A stretch of 64,000 nt of DNA from Coprobacter secundus (GCA_000803105.1 JTDA01000004.1:62001-126000); one strand, 5' to 3'; shown: positions 55,712 through 64,000, counted from the stretch's first letter. Notes: generated by a model not told the origin, from the sequence alone. Numbers and translations are program-made.

Positions 55712-57964
55712 ATGCACATTCGTAATCTGATTACCTTTTGGATAACGGCAGCCCTACTACCAGTTATTGTACGGGCTGCCGACCCGGTTTCATACGTAAA
55801 CCCTTTTATTGGAACTACCAATTTCGGGACAACCAATCCGGGAGCAATATGCCCCAATGGCTTCATGTCTGTCACACCGTTCAACGTCATGGGCTCTCCT
55901 GACAATCGTTATGACAAAGATGCCCGCTGGTGGTCTACCCCATACGAATACCATAACAGTTTTTTTACAGGTTTTTCTCACGTAAACCTCAGTGGTGTAG
56001 GATGCCCCGAATTAGGCTCCTTGTTACTAATGCCTACTACTGGAGAACTGGAAGTGGACTACCATCTGTATGGAAGCGAATATACTCGTGAAAAAGCTAC
56101 TCCTGGATACTACGGTAACCATCTTTTAAAATACAATATAGACACAGAAGTTAGTGCAACATTACGTACCTCAATAGCTAGGTTCACATATCCCGGAGGT
56201 AAAAGTCATATACTGCTCAATCTGGGAGAAGGCCTCACAAATGAAAGCGGTGCTACCATACGACAAGTAAATGCCACTGAATACGAAGGATGTAAACTGA
56301 TGGGAGGATTCTGTTATTACAACCGCCAAGGAGTATTTCCCATATACTTCGTTATTCGTACAGACAAAACCCCGCAACAATCAGGTTACTGGAAAAAACA
56401 ACGCCCGATGACAGGTGTAGAAGCAGAGTGGGACCCCGACAACGGAAAATATAAAATATACTCGAAATATACCAAAGAAATGTCTGGTGACGATATCGGC
56501 CTGTATTTTAGCTATGATACCAAACCAGGAGAACAAATACAAGTGCAGATAGGCGTATCGTTCGTAAGCATAGAAAATGCCCGTGAAAATCTTGAATGTG
56601 AACAACAAGGATTTGACTTCGATAAGGTATGCCTCTCAGCACGCCAACAATGGAACGATATTCTTTCCCGTATAGAAGTAGAAGGAGGTACCGATGACCA
56701 GAAAACCATTTTCTACACAGCACTCTACCACATGTTTATCCATCCCAATATCTTGCAAGACGTAAATGGAGAATACCCGGCCATGGAAAGCAATAAAATC
56801 CTTTCTACCTCTCACAATCGGTATACTGTATTCTCCCTTTGGGATACTTTCCGCAACGTACACCCGTTTATGACACTTACATTTCCCGACCGGCAACTCG
56901 ACATGGTACGTACTTTGATAGACATGTATAAAGAATGGGGATGGTTGCCCCGTTGGGAACTTTACGGAAATGAGACACTCACTATGTCCGGTGACCCGGC
57001 GACAGCTATGATTGCTGATACCTGGCTCCGCGGCCTTCGTGACTTCGACACAGATGCTGCCTACAAAGCTATGCTCAAATCAGCAAATACACCCGGAAAA
57101 GATAATTTTTTACGTACCGACAATGACGATTATACAGCACTTGGGTACGTACCTTTACGCGAAACTTTCGATAATTCGGTATCTCACGCCCTCGAATATT
57201 ATATTGCAGACTTCGCGTTGTCTCAGTTTGCCCAAGCACTCGGTTATGACGAAGATGCAAAGAGTTTTGCCAAACGCTCCTTGGGATATAAAAACTATTA
57301 CTGTAAAGACTTCGGGACTCTGCGCCCCAAATTACCCGACGGCAAATTCTATACTCCATTCGACCCGATGCAAGGACTCAATTTCGAACCATCACCCGGA
57401 TTTCATGAAGGTAATGCCTGGAACTATACTTTTTACGTACCTCATGACATCAAAGGCCTTATGCGTCTAATGGGGGGAGAAAATGCTTTTGTCAAAAAGC
57501 TACAAAAAGTTTTCGATGAGAACTTGTATGACCCGGCCAACGAACCGGACATTACTTATCCCTACCTGTTCTGTTACGTAAATAAAGAAGCTTGGCGTAC
57601 CGACTACCAAATATCCCGGCTACTTGCTAAATACTTCAGTAACAAACCGGAAGGCATCCCCGGCAATGATGATACAGGAACTATGTCAGCATGGGCCGTA
57701 TTCAGTATGATGGGTTTCTATCCCGATTGCCCGGGATTGCCACGCTATATTCTTACGTCACCGACTTTTGACAAGATTACCATTCATCTCGATAATAAAT
57801 ATTACTCAAATAAGACATTGGTAATCGAAACTGAACGACCTTCGGCAGACGCAATCTATGTAGACAAAATATCAGTAAACGGCAAACATTTGAAAAACCG
57901 TTTCATTTCTCATGAGGATTTAGTAAACGCTAAAACTATACGTTTTACATTGAAAAGGCATTGA
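55712..57964 (+). CDS. GH92 alpha-mannosidase, periplasmic (second copy)
   Basis: The 750-residue enzyme has a type I signal (IVRAADP, cut near residue 22) and no lipobox, unlike the first copy, so it should be soluble in the periplasm. GH92 motifs are YVNPFIGTTNFGTTNPG, NSFFTGFSHVNLSGVG, YTVFSLWDTFRNVHPF and GNDDTGTMSAWAVFSMMGFY. Where the first copy has AHGNEPSHH, this one has DPANEPDITYPYLF, which argues for a different mannosidic linkage. It starts 7 bp after GH130 and ends the operon. Confidence 0.95.
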   Translation: MHIRNLITFWITAALLPVIVRAADPVSYVNPFIGTTNFGTTNPGAICPNGFMSVTPFNVMGSPDNRYDKDARWWSTPYEYHNSFFTGFSHVNLSGVGCPELGSLLLMPTTGELEVDYHLYGSEYTREKATPGYYGNHLLKYNIDTEVSATLRTSIARFTYPGGKSHILLNLGEGLTNESGATIRQVNATEYEGCKLMGGFCYYNRQGVFPIYFVIRTDKTPQQSGYWKKQRPMTGVEAEWDPDNGKYKIYSKYTKEMSGDDIGLYFSYDTKPGEQIQVQIGVSFVSIENARENLECEQQGFDFDKVCLSARQQWNDILSRIEVEGGTDDQKTIFYTALYHMFIHPNILQDVNGEYPAMESNKILSTSHNRYTVFSLWDTFRNVHPFMTLTFPDRQLDMVRTLIDMYKEWGWLPRWELYGNETLTMSGDPATAMIADTWLRGLRDFDTDAAYKAMLKSANTPGKDNFLRTDNDDYTALGYVPLRETFDNSVSHALEYYIADFALSQFAQALGYDEDAKSFAKRSLGYKNYYCKDFGTLRPKLPDGKFYTPFDPMQGLNFEPSPGFHEGNAWNYTFYVPHDIKGLMRLMGGENAFVKKLQKVFDENLYDPANEPDITYPYLFCYVNKEAWRTDYQISRLLAKYFSNKPEGIPGNDDTGTMSAWAVFSMMGFYPDCPGLPRYILTSPTFDKITIHLDNKYYSNKTLVIETERPSADAIYVDKISVNGKHLKNRFISHEDLVNAKTIRFTLKRH

Positions 57965-57979
57965 GGAAACAAAAAAATC

Positions 57980-58094
57980 GGGGTGTGTAATAAAAACCGA
58001 AAAATAACTCGGTGTAAGCGTAAATCGTTGTCTGTGTGTAACCTTTTACGAACGGTAATAAAGATTGTTAGGGGAATACAAGATTACACACCCC
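57980..58094. other. Structured element C at the end of the N-glycan operon
   Basis: A perfect 12-bp stem GGGGTGTGTAAT/ATTACACACCCC (57980-57991 and 58083-58094) encloses about 90 nt with two small hairpins, ACCGA/TCGGT and TTAC/GGTAA. Placed 15 bp after the GH92 stop and 37 bp before the convergent DUF4857 stop, it may terminate both units. It shares the ACACACC arm with elements A and B. Confidence 0.65.
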
Positions 58095-58131
58095 TTCCCC
58101 TTCCTCTTTATAATATCAACTACTCTGAGTT

Positions 58132-59208
58132 TTAATTGAAACCACCGGAAGCAAATCGTGCTTTTACCCACTTATCTTTTAGTGAGGTAAATGTTAATCG
58201 TACAGGGAATATATACCCTCCTATTTTCTCCGATAACGAAACAGTATTATTCGGCCTCTCCATCCTTTTCAAGAGACCATAATCCCGTGCATCAATAGCG
58301 TAATACTCATCACCATTATCATCCGATATATTTATCGTCCAATCAAAAAGATTCCCTATAACAGATATACTTTGCCGAGTAGGGTCGAATTGTGTCACCG
58401 GTAATGATATCAAACGATAACTTTTAGTAAGAAGGACATACAATCGATTCTGTTTGTCCGTAAGAAAAGCCAGAATTTTGCGGTTCTTAAACTCGGTCAA
58501 AAAAATATGATTGATAACAATTCCTTCCGGAATATCTATTTTCCGAACAAAAGAACGGCCTACCACCTGCTTCATATGAAACAGGTTATTCTCTTTATCT
58601 GTCAATAGGTATCCTTCATCATAATCTTTACGTGTAGTCGGATTTCCGGCGATAATACGAGCTGGGAAAATAAAACCTTTCTTTTGTAAAGCCTTTGTAA
58701 AAAGTTGGCTTTTTTTCTCATCGACACAATTACTTTTGATATCGATAAACTCAATACAGTCATTATCTATATGAAACACATCTTCTGGCATGACCAAATC
58801 TACCCTTCCAGAACTGGATTCCAATAAAGGATAGAGACCAATAACAGGCCTGTTACTTTCATCTGGAGAATGACGAAAAATAAAATTTTCGGTCTGAATA
58901 ACCTTTGGATTCAGTTCGACACCTTTCATTCTCTCCGGCAAACGACCATCAGCAATCAATTGCCGATAATAAAACATCGGTAAGATACTGTCAAACTCGC
59001 TTTCAGAATATACATTTCCTCCCAAATCCTTTCGTACAACACCTTTATCCGAAGGTTGAAGTACTGCATAATCATCGATAACGCTACTATATAAAGTAAA
59101 AGGTGTCTTATTAGCCCGAGCTGTCAGAAAATTATACATCCAAGGCAATATCCATAGCAACAATACAACTATCGTAAAATAAAGCAATAATCTACTGTAT
59201 CGTATCAT
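58132..59208 (-). CDS. DUF4857 family membrane-anchored protein
   Basis: The 358-residue protein has one N-terminal membrane helix (about 8-30) and a large beta-rich external part. It resembles DUF4857, a Bacteroidales family that travels with ABC transporter genes. No catalytic motif is visible. The end (WVKARFASGG) has no sorting signal. It is the last gene of a five-gene cluster and starts 35 bp after the permease gene, so it may be an accessory or sensor component of that transporter (inference). Function unknown. Confidence 0.72.
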   Translation of the reverse strand: MIRYSRLLLYFTIVVLLLWILPWMYNFLTARANKTPFTLYSSVIDDYAVLQPSDKGVVRKDLGGNVYSESEFDSILPMFYYRQLIADGRLPERMKGVELNPKVIQTENFIFRHSPDESNRPVIGLYPLLESSSGRVDLVMPEDVFHIDNDCIEFIDIKSNCVDEKKSQLFTKALQKKGFIFPARIIAGNPTTRKDYDEGYLLTDKENNLFHMKQVVGRSFVRKIDIPEGIVINHIFLTEFKNRKILAFLTDKQNRLYVLLTKSYRLISLPVTQFDPTRQSISVIGNLFDWTINISDDNGDEYYAIDARDYGLLKRMERPNNTVSLSEKIGGYIFPVRLTFTSLKDKWVKARFASGGFN

Positions 59209-59243
59209 GATGTCTCTTTTTTTAATTCAATTACTTCAGAAGG

Positions 59244-59915
59244 TTAATCCTGTTGTCCGGTTTTAAAACGATATACCGACAACATAGATAATAATACAGT
59301 AAGCGATGTATAACCGATAAGTACAGGTAAAAAACTATTATAAGCTTCAGGTACTGCCGAAAGAAAAAATACACGCAACACGCAGACTGCAATAACAATA
59401 TTCAATATCCGACGTTTCCAAGTCGGCTCCAAACAAATCCAAGCTGTCAACAAATAGCCGGTAAATCCTGCAATATACCACGTAAGAGCTGTCATCAAAA
59501 TATGTTTCACCAATTCTCCCGCCAATATTCCGATAAAATACACCGACATAAAGATAAAATTAAATACAAAACATACTAACAGGACCAATATACCATACAG
59601 CAGCATTACAGCAATAATACGATAATGAGGATAAGGAAGATGCAATGTCAGCTTCAAACGGCTCTGTTGTATTTCAGGCACAAATTGTACAATTGCCAGC
59701 AGAATACCGATAATCAAGGGAATATACATTTGCAAATCGATAAATATCACATCTCTTTCCAACATTACCTGCCACAAATGTTCCATTCCTTTGAGACCTA
59801 TTACCCTATTTACTCTCAATAGGCTATAACCTGTAAATCCGATGGAAACAAGTATCGCCAACAAAAAATACCAACGGGTCTTTATCCACTCTTTATAAAG
59901 TATTGGTTTCAGCAT
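59244..59915 (-). CDS. ABC-2 type transporter permease
   Basis: The 223-residue protein has about six hydrophobic helices, starting LKPILYKEWIKTRWYFLLAI, the usual opening of ABC-2 permeases with an amphipathic helix before the first membrane span. It would form the membrane channel with the ATPase encoded 24 bp upstream. Substrate unknown; exporters of this type handle lipids, peptides or cofactors. Confidence 0.85.
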   Translation of the reverse strand: MLKPILYKEWIKTRWYFLLAILVSIGFTGYSLLRVNRVIGLKGMEHLWQVMLERDVIFIDLQMYIPLIIGILLAIVQFVPEIQQSRLKLTLHLPYPHYRIIAVMLLYGILVLLVCFVFNFIFMSVYFIGILAGELVKHILMTALTWYIAGFTGYLLTAWICLEPTWKRRILNIVIAVCVLRVFFLSAVPEAYNSFLPVLIGYTSLTVLLSMLSVYRFKTGQQD

Positions 59916-59939
59916 TTTGATTCTCCTTACTAATTACGG

Positions 59940-60833
59940 TTAATACTTTCCGGTAAGCCCGATAAACGCATCCTCTAAATTGACATTTTCACATTTCAAC
60001 TCCGTATAAGGTACCTGCATTTCCCTTAGTTCCTGCTCTACATCTTCCTGTTTCAGAAAAGCATAAGTCTCTATATGATTACGAATAAGTGAAGGATGAT
60101 AAAACTTATCATCTGCTATTTGCCACGAATATCCTTCAGGGACTGTAAATGTAAAACGCCTTAAATTATCCAGCAATGTACTCACAGGCTGCTGTATAAG
60201 TATCTTCCCATAATCCAGAATAATGCAGTCATCAATAAGACGCTCCATATCCTGAATGATATGCGAAGTCAAAAATACAGTTTTATTTTCTGCTTTAGCA
60301 TACTCATGAAGATATTCGATAAACAATCTCCTGTATCCTGGGTCTAATCCAAGAGAAAAATCATCAAGAACAAGCAATTCCGGATTTTGGGCTAAAATAA
60401 GGCCGAGCGCAACTTGAGAACGTTGTCCGCAAGACATCCGAGAAATACGCTGTCCCGGAGCTACCTTCAGTTTTTCCATCAATTCGTAATAAGCATCCTT
60501 ATTCCACTTCGGATAAAATTGCGAATAGAACTTCTCTATTTGAGAAATATTCATAAATGTATATTGTACATGACCCTCAATCAACAAGCCTATATCCCTA
60601 CGACGTGCCGGATTCATCGTCTGTACATTTTCACCAAAAACAAGGCATTCTCCCGACCGAGGTCTCAGATAACCGCTTAATATGTTAATTGTGGTCGTCT
60701 TTCCTGTCCCGTTCTTACCAAGCAACCCAAGGATACGCCCTTGAGGTACACTAAAGCTAAGATTTTCATATATCAGCCTCTTACCGTAATAGTGAGTCAG
60801 GTTTTTACATTCTATGACAGATTCCATATACAT
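59940..60833 (-). CDS. ABC transporter ATP-binding protein
   Basis: The 297-residue ATPase has Walker A GKNGTGKTT (39-47). The signature is MSCGQ, a variant of LSGGQ. Walker B is LLVLDD, followed by FSLGLDP, so Asp stands where the catalytic Glu is usual. Such changes occur in some exporter ATPases and may slow hydrolysis, but related proteins could share them. A C-terminal extension of about 80 residues follows. Start at residue 1 or at Met3. It works with the permease at 59244-59915. Confidence 0.93.
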   Translation of the reverse strand: MYMESVIECKNLTHYYGKRLIYENLSFSVPQGRILGLLGKNGTGKTTTINILSGYLRPRSGECLVFGENVQTMNPARRRDIGLLIEGHVQYTFMNISQIEKFYSQFYPKWNKDAYYELMEKLKVAPGQRISRMSCGQRSQVALGLILAQNPELLVLDDFSLGLDPGYRRLFIEYLHEYAKAENKTVFLTSHIIQDMERLIDDCIILDYGKILIQQPVSTLLDNLRRFTFTVPEGYSWQIADDKFYHPSLIRNHIETYAFLKQEDVEQELREMQVPYTELKCENVNLEDAFIGLTGKY

Positions 60834-60855
60834 GTATATGATGTTTAATTATCTT

Positions 60856-61425
60856 TTACCAAAAGAAAAGAAAAAATAATGGTATGGCTATACCTATTAA
60901 CAACTCTATCCCCCCGATTCCCCACAACCCTCTACGACCTTTTATCATCAGAAAACCGGTCAGGACAATAACCAATAGAGAGATAGCAAAAATATCAGAA
61001 AAAGTTGTCCACCACTTACCCGGATTATAGTGCAACCGGCTTATGGCACTGAAAAAAGGCCGACGAGTTACCTTTTCATATACAGCGTGGCCGGAAGCTA
61101 TATCTACTACCAAGTTCGAACCTCCTTTCAAAAAAACCTTCAAAGACCCTTTTTCCGGGAAATAATGCTTAGTATACTGATTTTCCTCCCCTATTTCTTC
61201 CAACAACAACAAAACATCTTTTTTCTTTATGTCTTGTTGCTCCGGTAAAGCTTGCCCCACAATATATACACTCTTTTTTATATCAAAGTTTGAGTTGAAA
61301 CTGTCCTTATGATTCAGCGCAATCCCAGAGATAGCATACACAACAAGTACACCTGAAAAGAGAAACGATATATCCCTATGTATATTCCGACTCCACCGAC
61401 GCACAGTATTTGCCCAATTGCCCAT
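60856..61425 (-). CDS. PepSY-associated membrane protein, short form
   Basis: The 189-residue protein has an N-terminal membrane helix with conserved surroundings (WSRNIHRDISFLFSGVLVVY, then GIALNHKD), a periplasmic segment of about 90 residues, and two helices at the end (FAISLLVIVLTGFLMIKGRR; LLIGIAIPLFFLFFW). It resembles small PepSY-TM proteins, a family often tied to ferric-siderophore or heme uptake. That functional link is inference. It overlaps no neighbour; the lipoprotein gene ends 9 bp before it. Confidence 0.72.
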   Translation of the reverse strand: MGNWANTVRRWSRNIHRDISFLFSGVLVVYAISGIALNHKDSFNSNFDIKKSVYIVGQALPEQQDIKKKDVLLLLEEIGEENQYTKHYFPEKGSLKVFLKGGSNLVVDIASGHAVYEKVTRRPFFSAISRLHYNPGKWWTTFSDIFAISLLVIVLTGFLMIKGRRGLWGIGGIELLIGIAIPLFFLFFW

Positions 61426-61434
61426 CTATACAAT

Positions 61435-62040
61435 TTATTCGTTTACAATTTTATAATCCGTTGCATCGATATAATAAAAAGAAAGATAATTCTTTCCTTC
61501 CTTTTCATTACGCTGAGCAATACGCTTTCTAAAATTGGCTATTCGTTCTTCCGTAGAATTTGCAGCCTCCTCTTGTCTGGCTTTTTGTTCACTGCTACAA
61601 CCGGCAGAAGAATTACCATGCTTTTCATCAGCATTGTTTTCCAACTGGGCTTCCCATTGTTGTAAATAAGCCTCGTCGATACGTTGTTCTTTCAATACTC
61701 CGGTTACCCGTACTATACTGTTCACACAATCCTGACTAAACTTCCCGACTTCTTCTCCGGCCTCACAACGAATGGTACGGGTGTCATCACTTCCCATTAA
61801 AAATATCTTTCCTCCTCCATGTTGACAAATATGAGTACATACAGCCTCTACATCTACGGTTTGTTCAGTCAAAGCCTCTGCATTAGAAAGCAAAGAGTCT
61901 ACATCCAAGACTGCAACAGTCTGCTCATCTTCGGTAACACCTTTATTCTCATCTTTTTGAGATTTATTTCCACAAGATACGGTACTTAATAATGCGACAG
62001 ATAATAATGCCGTAACGCCAAAAAATTTAAAACCATTCAT
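61435..62040 (-). CDS. Lipoprotein with OB-fold-like region, unknown function
   Basis: The 201-residue lipoprotein (lipobox STVSC, Cys at about 23) has a beta-rich core that looks like an OB-type fold (about 60-120): VDVEAVCTHICQHGGGKIFL then IRCEAGEEVGKF and IVRVTGVLKEQR. The CTHICQHGG segment contains two Cys and two His close together and could bind a metal or form a disulfide. A charged coiled region with CSSEQK follows, and the end is SFYYIDATDYKIV. It is the first gene of the cluster running to 58132. Confidence 0.7.
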   Translation of the reverse strand: MNGFKFFGVTALLSVALLSTVSCGNKSQKDENKGVTEDEQTVAVLDVDSLLSNAEALTEQTVDVEAVCTHICQHGGGKIFLMGSDDTRTIRCEAGEEVGKFSQDCVNSIVRVTGVLKEQRIDEAYLQQWEAQLENNADEKHGNSSAGCSSEQKARQEEAANSTEERIANFRKRIAQRNEKEGKNYLSFYYIDATDYKIVNE

Positions 62041-62442
62041 TTCTTTTATATTTTTAAATTATTATTCCTTTGTCTTCTATTCTCCTTCTTCTGATAAAAA
62101 AACAGTGGAAAAGCTTTTAAGTACCCGAATACCCAAAAACTATCCCTGTTTTTCCTTATTATTATGGAAGAAAAAGTGTTATAAAATTGTTTTTTACTTA
62201 CTTAACTGCATAACTACATTTATTATCTATCCCACTCTTGTATTTGACTACAAACGTATGCACCTTTTAGCAGTATAGAAATACCCAGATATTATGATAA
62301 TAACCATACGCCTATACCTATGAATAGGTATAAAAGACTGCGTCTATCTCTCCATATAAAAAGGATAGGCCATGCCCTAATGACACAACCTACCTTCTGT
62401 TTGAAAAAGAGATTACTTATATTTAAAAATAATTTGCTGTTA
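62041..62442. other. Intergenic region upstream of the envelope cluster
   Basis: This 402-bp gap separates two minus-strand units. It holds a perfect 8-bp hairpin TATACCTA/TAGGTATA (62313-62332) 111 bp past the downstream end of the T9SS-tailed gene, and a minus-strand TACGTTTG (62258-62251) that fits the -7 consensus but lacks a -33 box. No gene seen. Confidence 0.45.
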
Positions 62443-64000
62443 TCAGTAAACAACAACTTTTTTACCATTTACAATATAAAATCCTCGTGGCATATCGATT
62501 GTTATATTTCCACATTCTGCACGGAAGCTCTTCATCAATCGTCCGGCAGCATTATAAATATTGACCAGACACGATTCTGCCGCTTTAACAACAATTTTTC
62601 CTTGTGAAGCATATGCCACAAATGTATCAGCATCGGATACTGCTGAATTGACCCCTGTTGGTATCTCAACATTTGGCAATGTGAATCCACACACAAGAAC
62701 ATCCCAACTATTTTCGGTACTACTCAACGGCTCCAAGCCCTTTACTACAAATGGTGTTGTCCTTCCACGACCGAACATTACATATTTATTTCCTTCAACA
62801 AGTGCCCCTCCCTGTCCAGTACTGGCACCACCTCCGGTAAATAATTGATAATATGTGCCTTCTGCAAGAGTCTCTTTATGCATCGAAACCAGCCATCCCC
62901 CAGACGACAGAGTATAGCCCGAAACATAGATGCTGTCACCTACAAGGTGAGCACTCTCTGTTTCGCTAATACCCAATTTATAATAGTTTTCTTTTGCAGC
63001 CTCAAAATTTCCAGTCTGGGCAGAAGCTGTTATTACATATCCATGTAATGTATTTGTAGTTACAGAATTTTTGAGTATTTCTGTGTCTCCATTGTTGATA
63101 CTACCTGTAAATGAACCTCCTAATATAATCTTTCCTTCGGCCACTTCTACAAACATCGGTTTGATTCTCTGTCTTCCTGCTGCATCTTTCGTTCCATTCA
63201 ATAATTTGGCATATTCAACAGCAACCGTCTCGTCGGTAGCATTATTATTCGTCTCGCAATTTACCTTTATATAAAACAAATGAGAACGATCGTTGGGAAC
63301 CTGAACTGCCTTATCTCCAAACGTCGTAGTTTGTTCTTCCGTTAAACTACCGTTCATATATCCCATCAAGTAAACCGCCTCATCATCAACAGCCATATTC
63401 ACCGGATTCTCAAGGTTGACAAAACTCCCGTCTTTGTGGGTCATTGTCCATTTATAATTACCCTCAACGTCAAGTTTGAGAAGAAACAAGTCTCCTACAG
63501 GATTCTGTACATAATCATAATTCCAATTTTCTGGAACATTATCCGGCTCAAACACTTTGTCGGTTCCCTCAATATTTAAAGGACGGGCAAATTTACCAGC
63601 AATATAGAAATTTCCGTCCGGCCCCTCTACTGCTCCATTAAAGTCAAACATATTAGAACATGTTTTACTTACATTATTCACCTTTACTGGCTCATAATCC
63701 GCCCAAACATTTTTACACCATTCAACCTTGCCATCTTTATCCAATTTAAGGACATAACCTTTATAAATCCAGCCATGTTCGCTATCTACCGGCAAATCTT
63801 TTTCTTCAATAGTGTATACATAACTATCATCAGCAGATGTATGTAGATTCAGCATTATTTTTTTTCCATCAGCGTCGGGACCCTTATCTGCCAATCTCAT
63901 CTTTAAAGCCAAAAGAACACCTCCGTCAGAAGTAGCTACCATGGATGAAGACGAACGATCAAAATATCCATAATCAGAATATACCGTAAGCAATCTTTCT
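62443..64000 (-). CDS. Large secreted protein with T9SS-like tail, 5' end beyond the window
   Basis: The frame is open to the right edge (at least 519 codons visible); the TTG at 63993 is just an internal codon. The protein consists of repeated beta-propeller-like segments of the kind SDGGVLLALKM, DGNFYIAGKFARPL, EAVYLMGYMNGS, GKIILGGSFTGS and DSIYVSGYTL, each a strand pair typical of delta-60 or SBBP-like repeats. The last 75 residues (VAYASQGKIVVKAAESCLVN, then RGFYIVNGKKVVVY) resemble a T9SS sorting tail. No enzymatic motif is visible. Probably secreted to the surface; function unknown. Confidence 0.8.
   Translation of the reverse strand, partial: ERLLTVYSDYGYFDRSSSSMVATSDGGVLLALKMRLADKGPDADGKKIMLNLHTSADDSYVYTIEEKDLPVDSEHGWIYKGYVLKLDKDGKVEWCKNVWADYEPVKVNNVSKTCSNMFDFNGAVEGPDGNFYIAGKFARPLNIEGTDKVFEPDNVPENWNYDYVQNPVGDLFLLKLDVEGNYKWTMTHKDGSFVNLENPVNMAVDDEAVYLMGYMNGSLTEEQTTTFGDKAVQVPNDRSHLFYIKVNCETNNNATDETVAVEYAKLLNGTKDAAGRQRIKPMFVEVAEGKIILGGSFTGSINNGDTEILKNSVTTNTLHGYVITASAQTGNFEAAKENYYKLGISETESAHLVGDSIYVSGYTLSSGGWLVSMHKETLAEGTYYQLFTGGGASTGQGGALVEGNKYVMFGRGRTTPFVVKGLEPLSSTENSWDVLVCGFTLPNVEIPTGVNSAVSDADTFVAYASQGKIVVKAAESCLVNIYNAAGRLMKSFRAECGNITIDMPRGFYIVNGKKVVVY

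Noticed and set aside
59940..60833. Inactive ABC ATPase because of MSCGQ and LDD
   Set aside because: Walker A is intact and Asp can substitute partly for Glu. The variants may be family-wide, so calling it non-functional is not supported.
1..64000. Insertion sequences, integrases, phage genes or tRNA genes
   Set aside because: No transposase, integrase, structural phage protein or tRNA-like cloverleaf was recognised on either strand, and gene content is continuous with a chromosomal backbone.

Overview
The window is chromosomal DNA from a low-GC member of the Bacteroidales (phylum Bacteroidota). The evidence is two SusC/SusD outer-membrane pairs, a FecR-type anti-sigma factor feeding a SusC with an STN domain, many lipoproteins with a Cys after a short signal, a TTTG-19 bp-TAnnTTTG promoter, and the psd-pssA-DUF4834 block. 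Four proteins end in domains resembling type IX secretion (T9SS) sorting tails. That is uncommon in Bacteroides itself and points to another gut Bacteroidales lineage, such as a Barnesiella/Coprobacter-like organism. This assignment is inference and was not tested. No rRNA, tRNA, CRISPR array or insertion sequence was recognised.

Layout. Positions 1-3462 (minus) hold the start of an M16 peptidase coupled to a cyclophilin-type lipoprotein, then ATP-dependent PEP carboxykinase. Positions 3930-6387 hold a GH29 fucosidase facing a Kelch-type sialic-acid mutarotase-like lipoprotein. Positions 6593-8375 hold a small lipoprotein and a beta-barrel-like gene split by a frameshift in a run of seven T. 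Positions 8784-15104 (minus) are housekeeping: yebC, pheT, an RluA-type pseudouridine synthase, a DUF4834 protein, pssA and psd.

Positions 15322-25307 (minus) are one tight operon: subtilisin-like protease, S9 prolyl-oligopeptidase-family peptidase, SusC, SusD and two lipoproteins. It looks like a protein/peptide utilisation locus rather than a glycan locus. Positions 26068-27627 encode a Ser-type S1 sulfatase, divergent from the next block.

Positions 28049-57964 (plus) form a large N-glycan utilisation locus: ECF sigma, anti-sigma, SusC with STN domain, SusD, GH85 endo-beta-N-acetylglucosaminidase, a putative surface glycan-binding lipoprotein, a LamG/repeat protein, GH84, GH92, two GH20, an MFS transporter, GH130 and a second GH92. 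The inferred pathway is as follows. GH85 cuts the chitobiose core outside the cell and SusCD imports the glycan. GH20 and GH84 remove GlcNAc and GH92 removes alpha-mannose in the periplasm. The MFS protein takes Man-beta-1,4-GlcNAc into the cytoplasm, where GH130 phosphorolyses it to Man-1-P and GlcNAc. Several gaps in this locus carry long stems or hairpins, three of which share the arm AACACACYCY.

Positions 58132-62040 (minus) hold a five-gene envelope cluster: lipoprotein, PepSY-like membrane protein, ABC ATPase, permease and DUF4857 protein. The window ends inside a large secreted protein with a T9SS-like tail.
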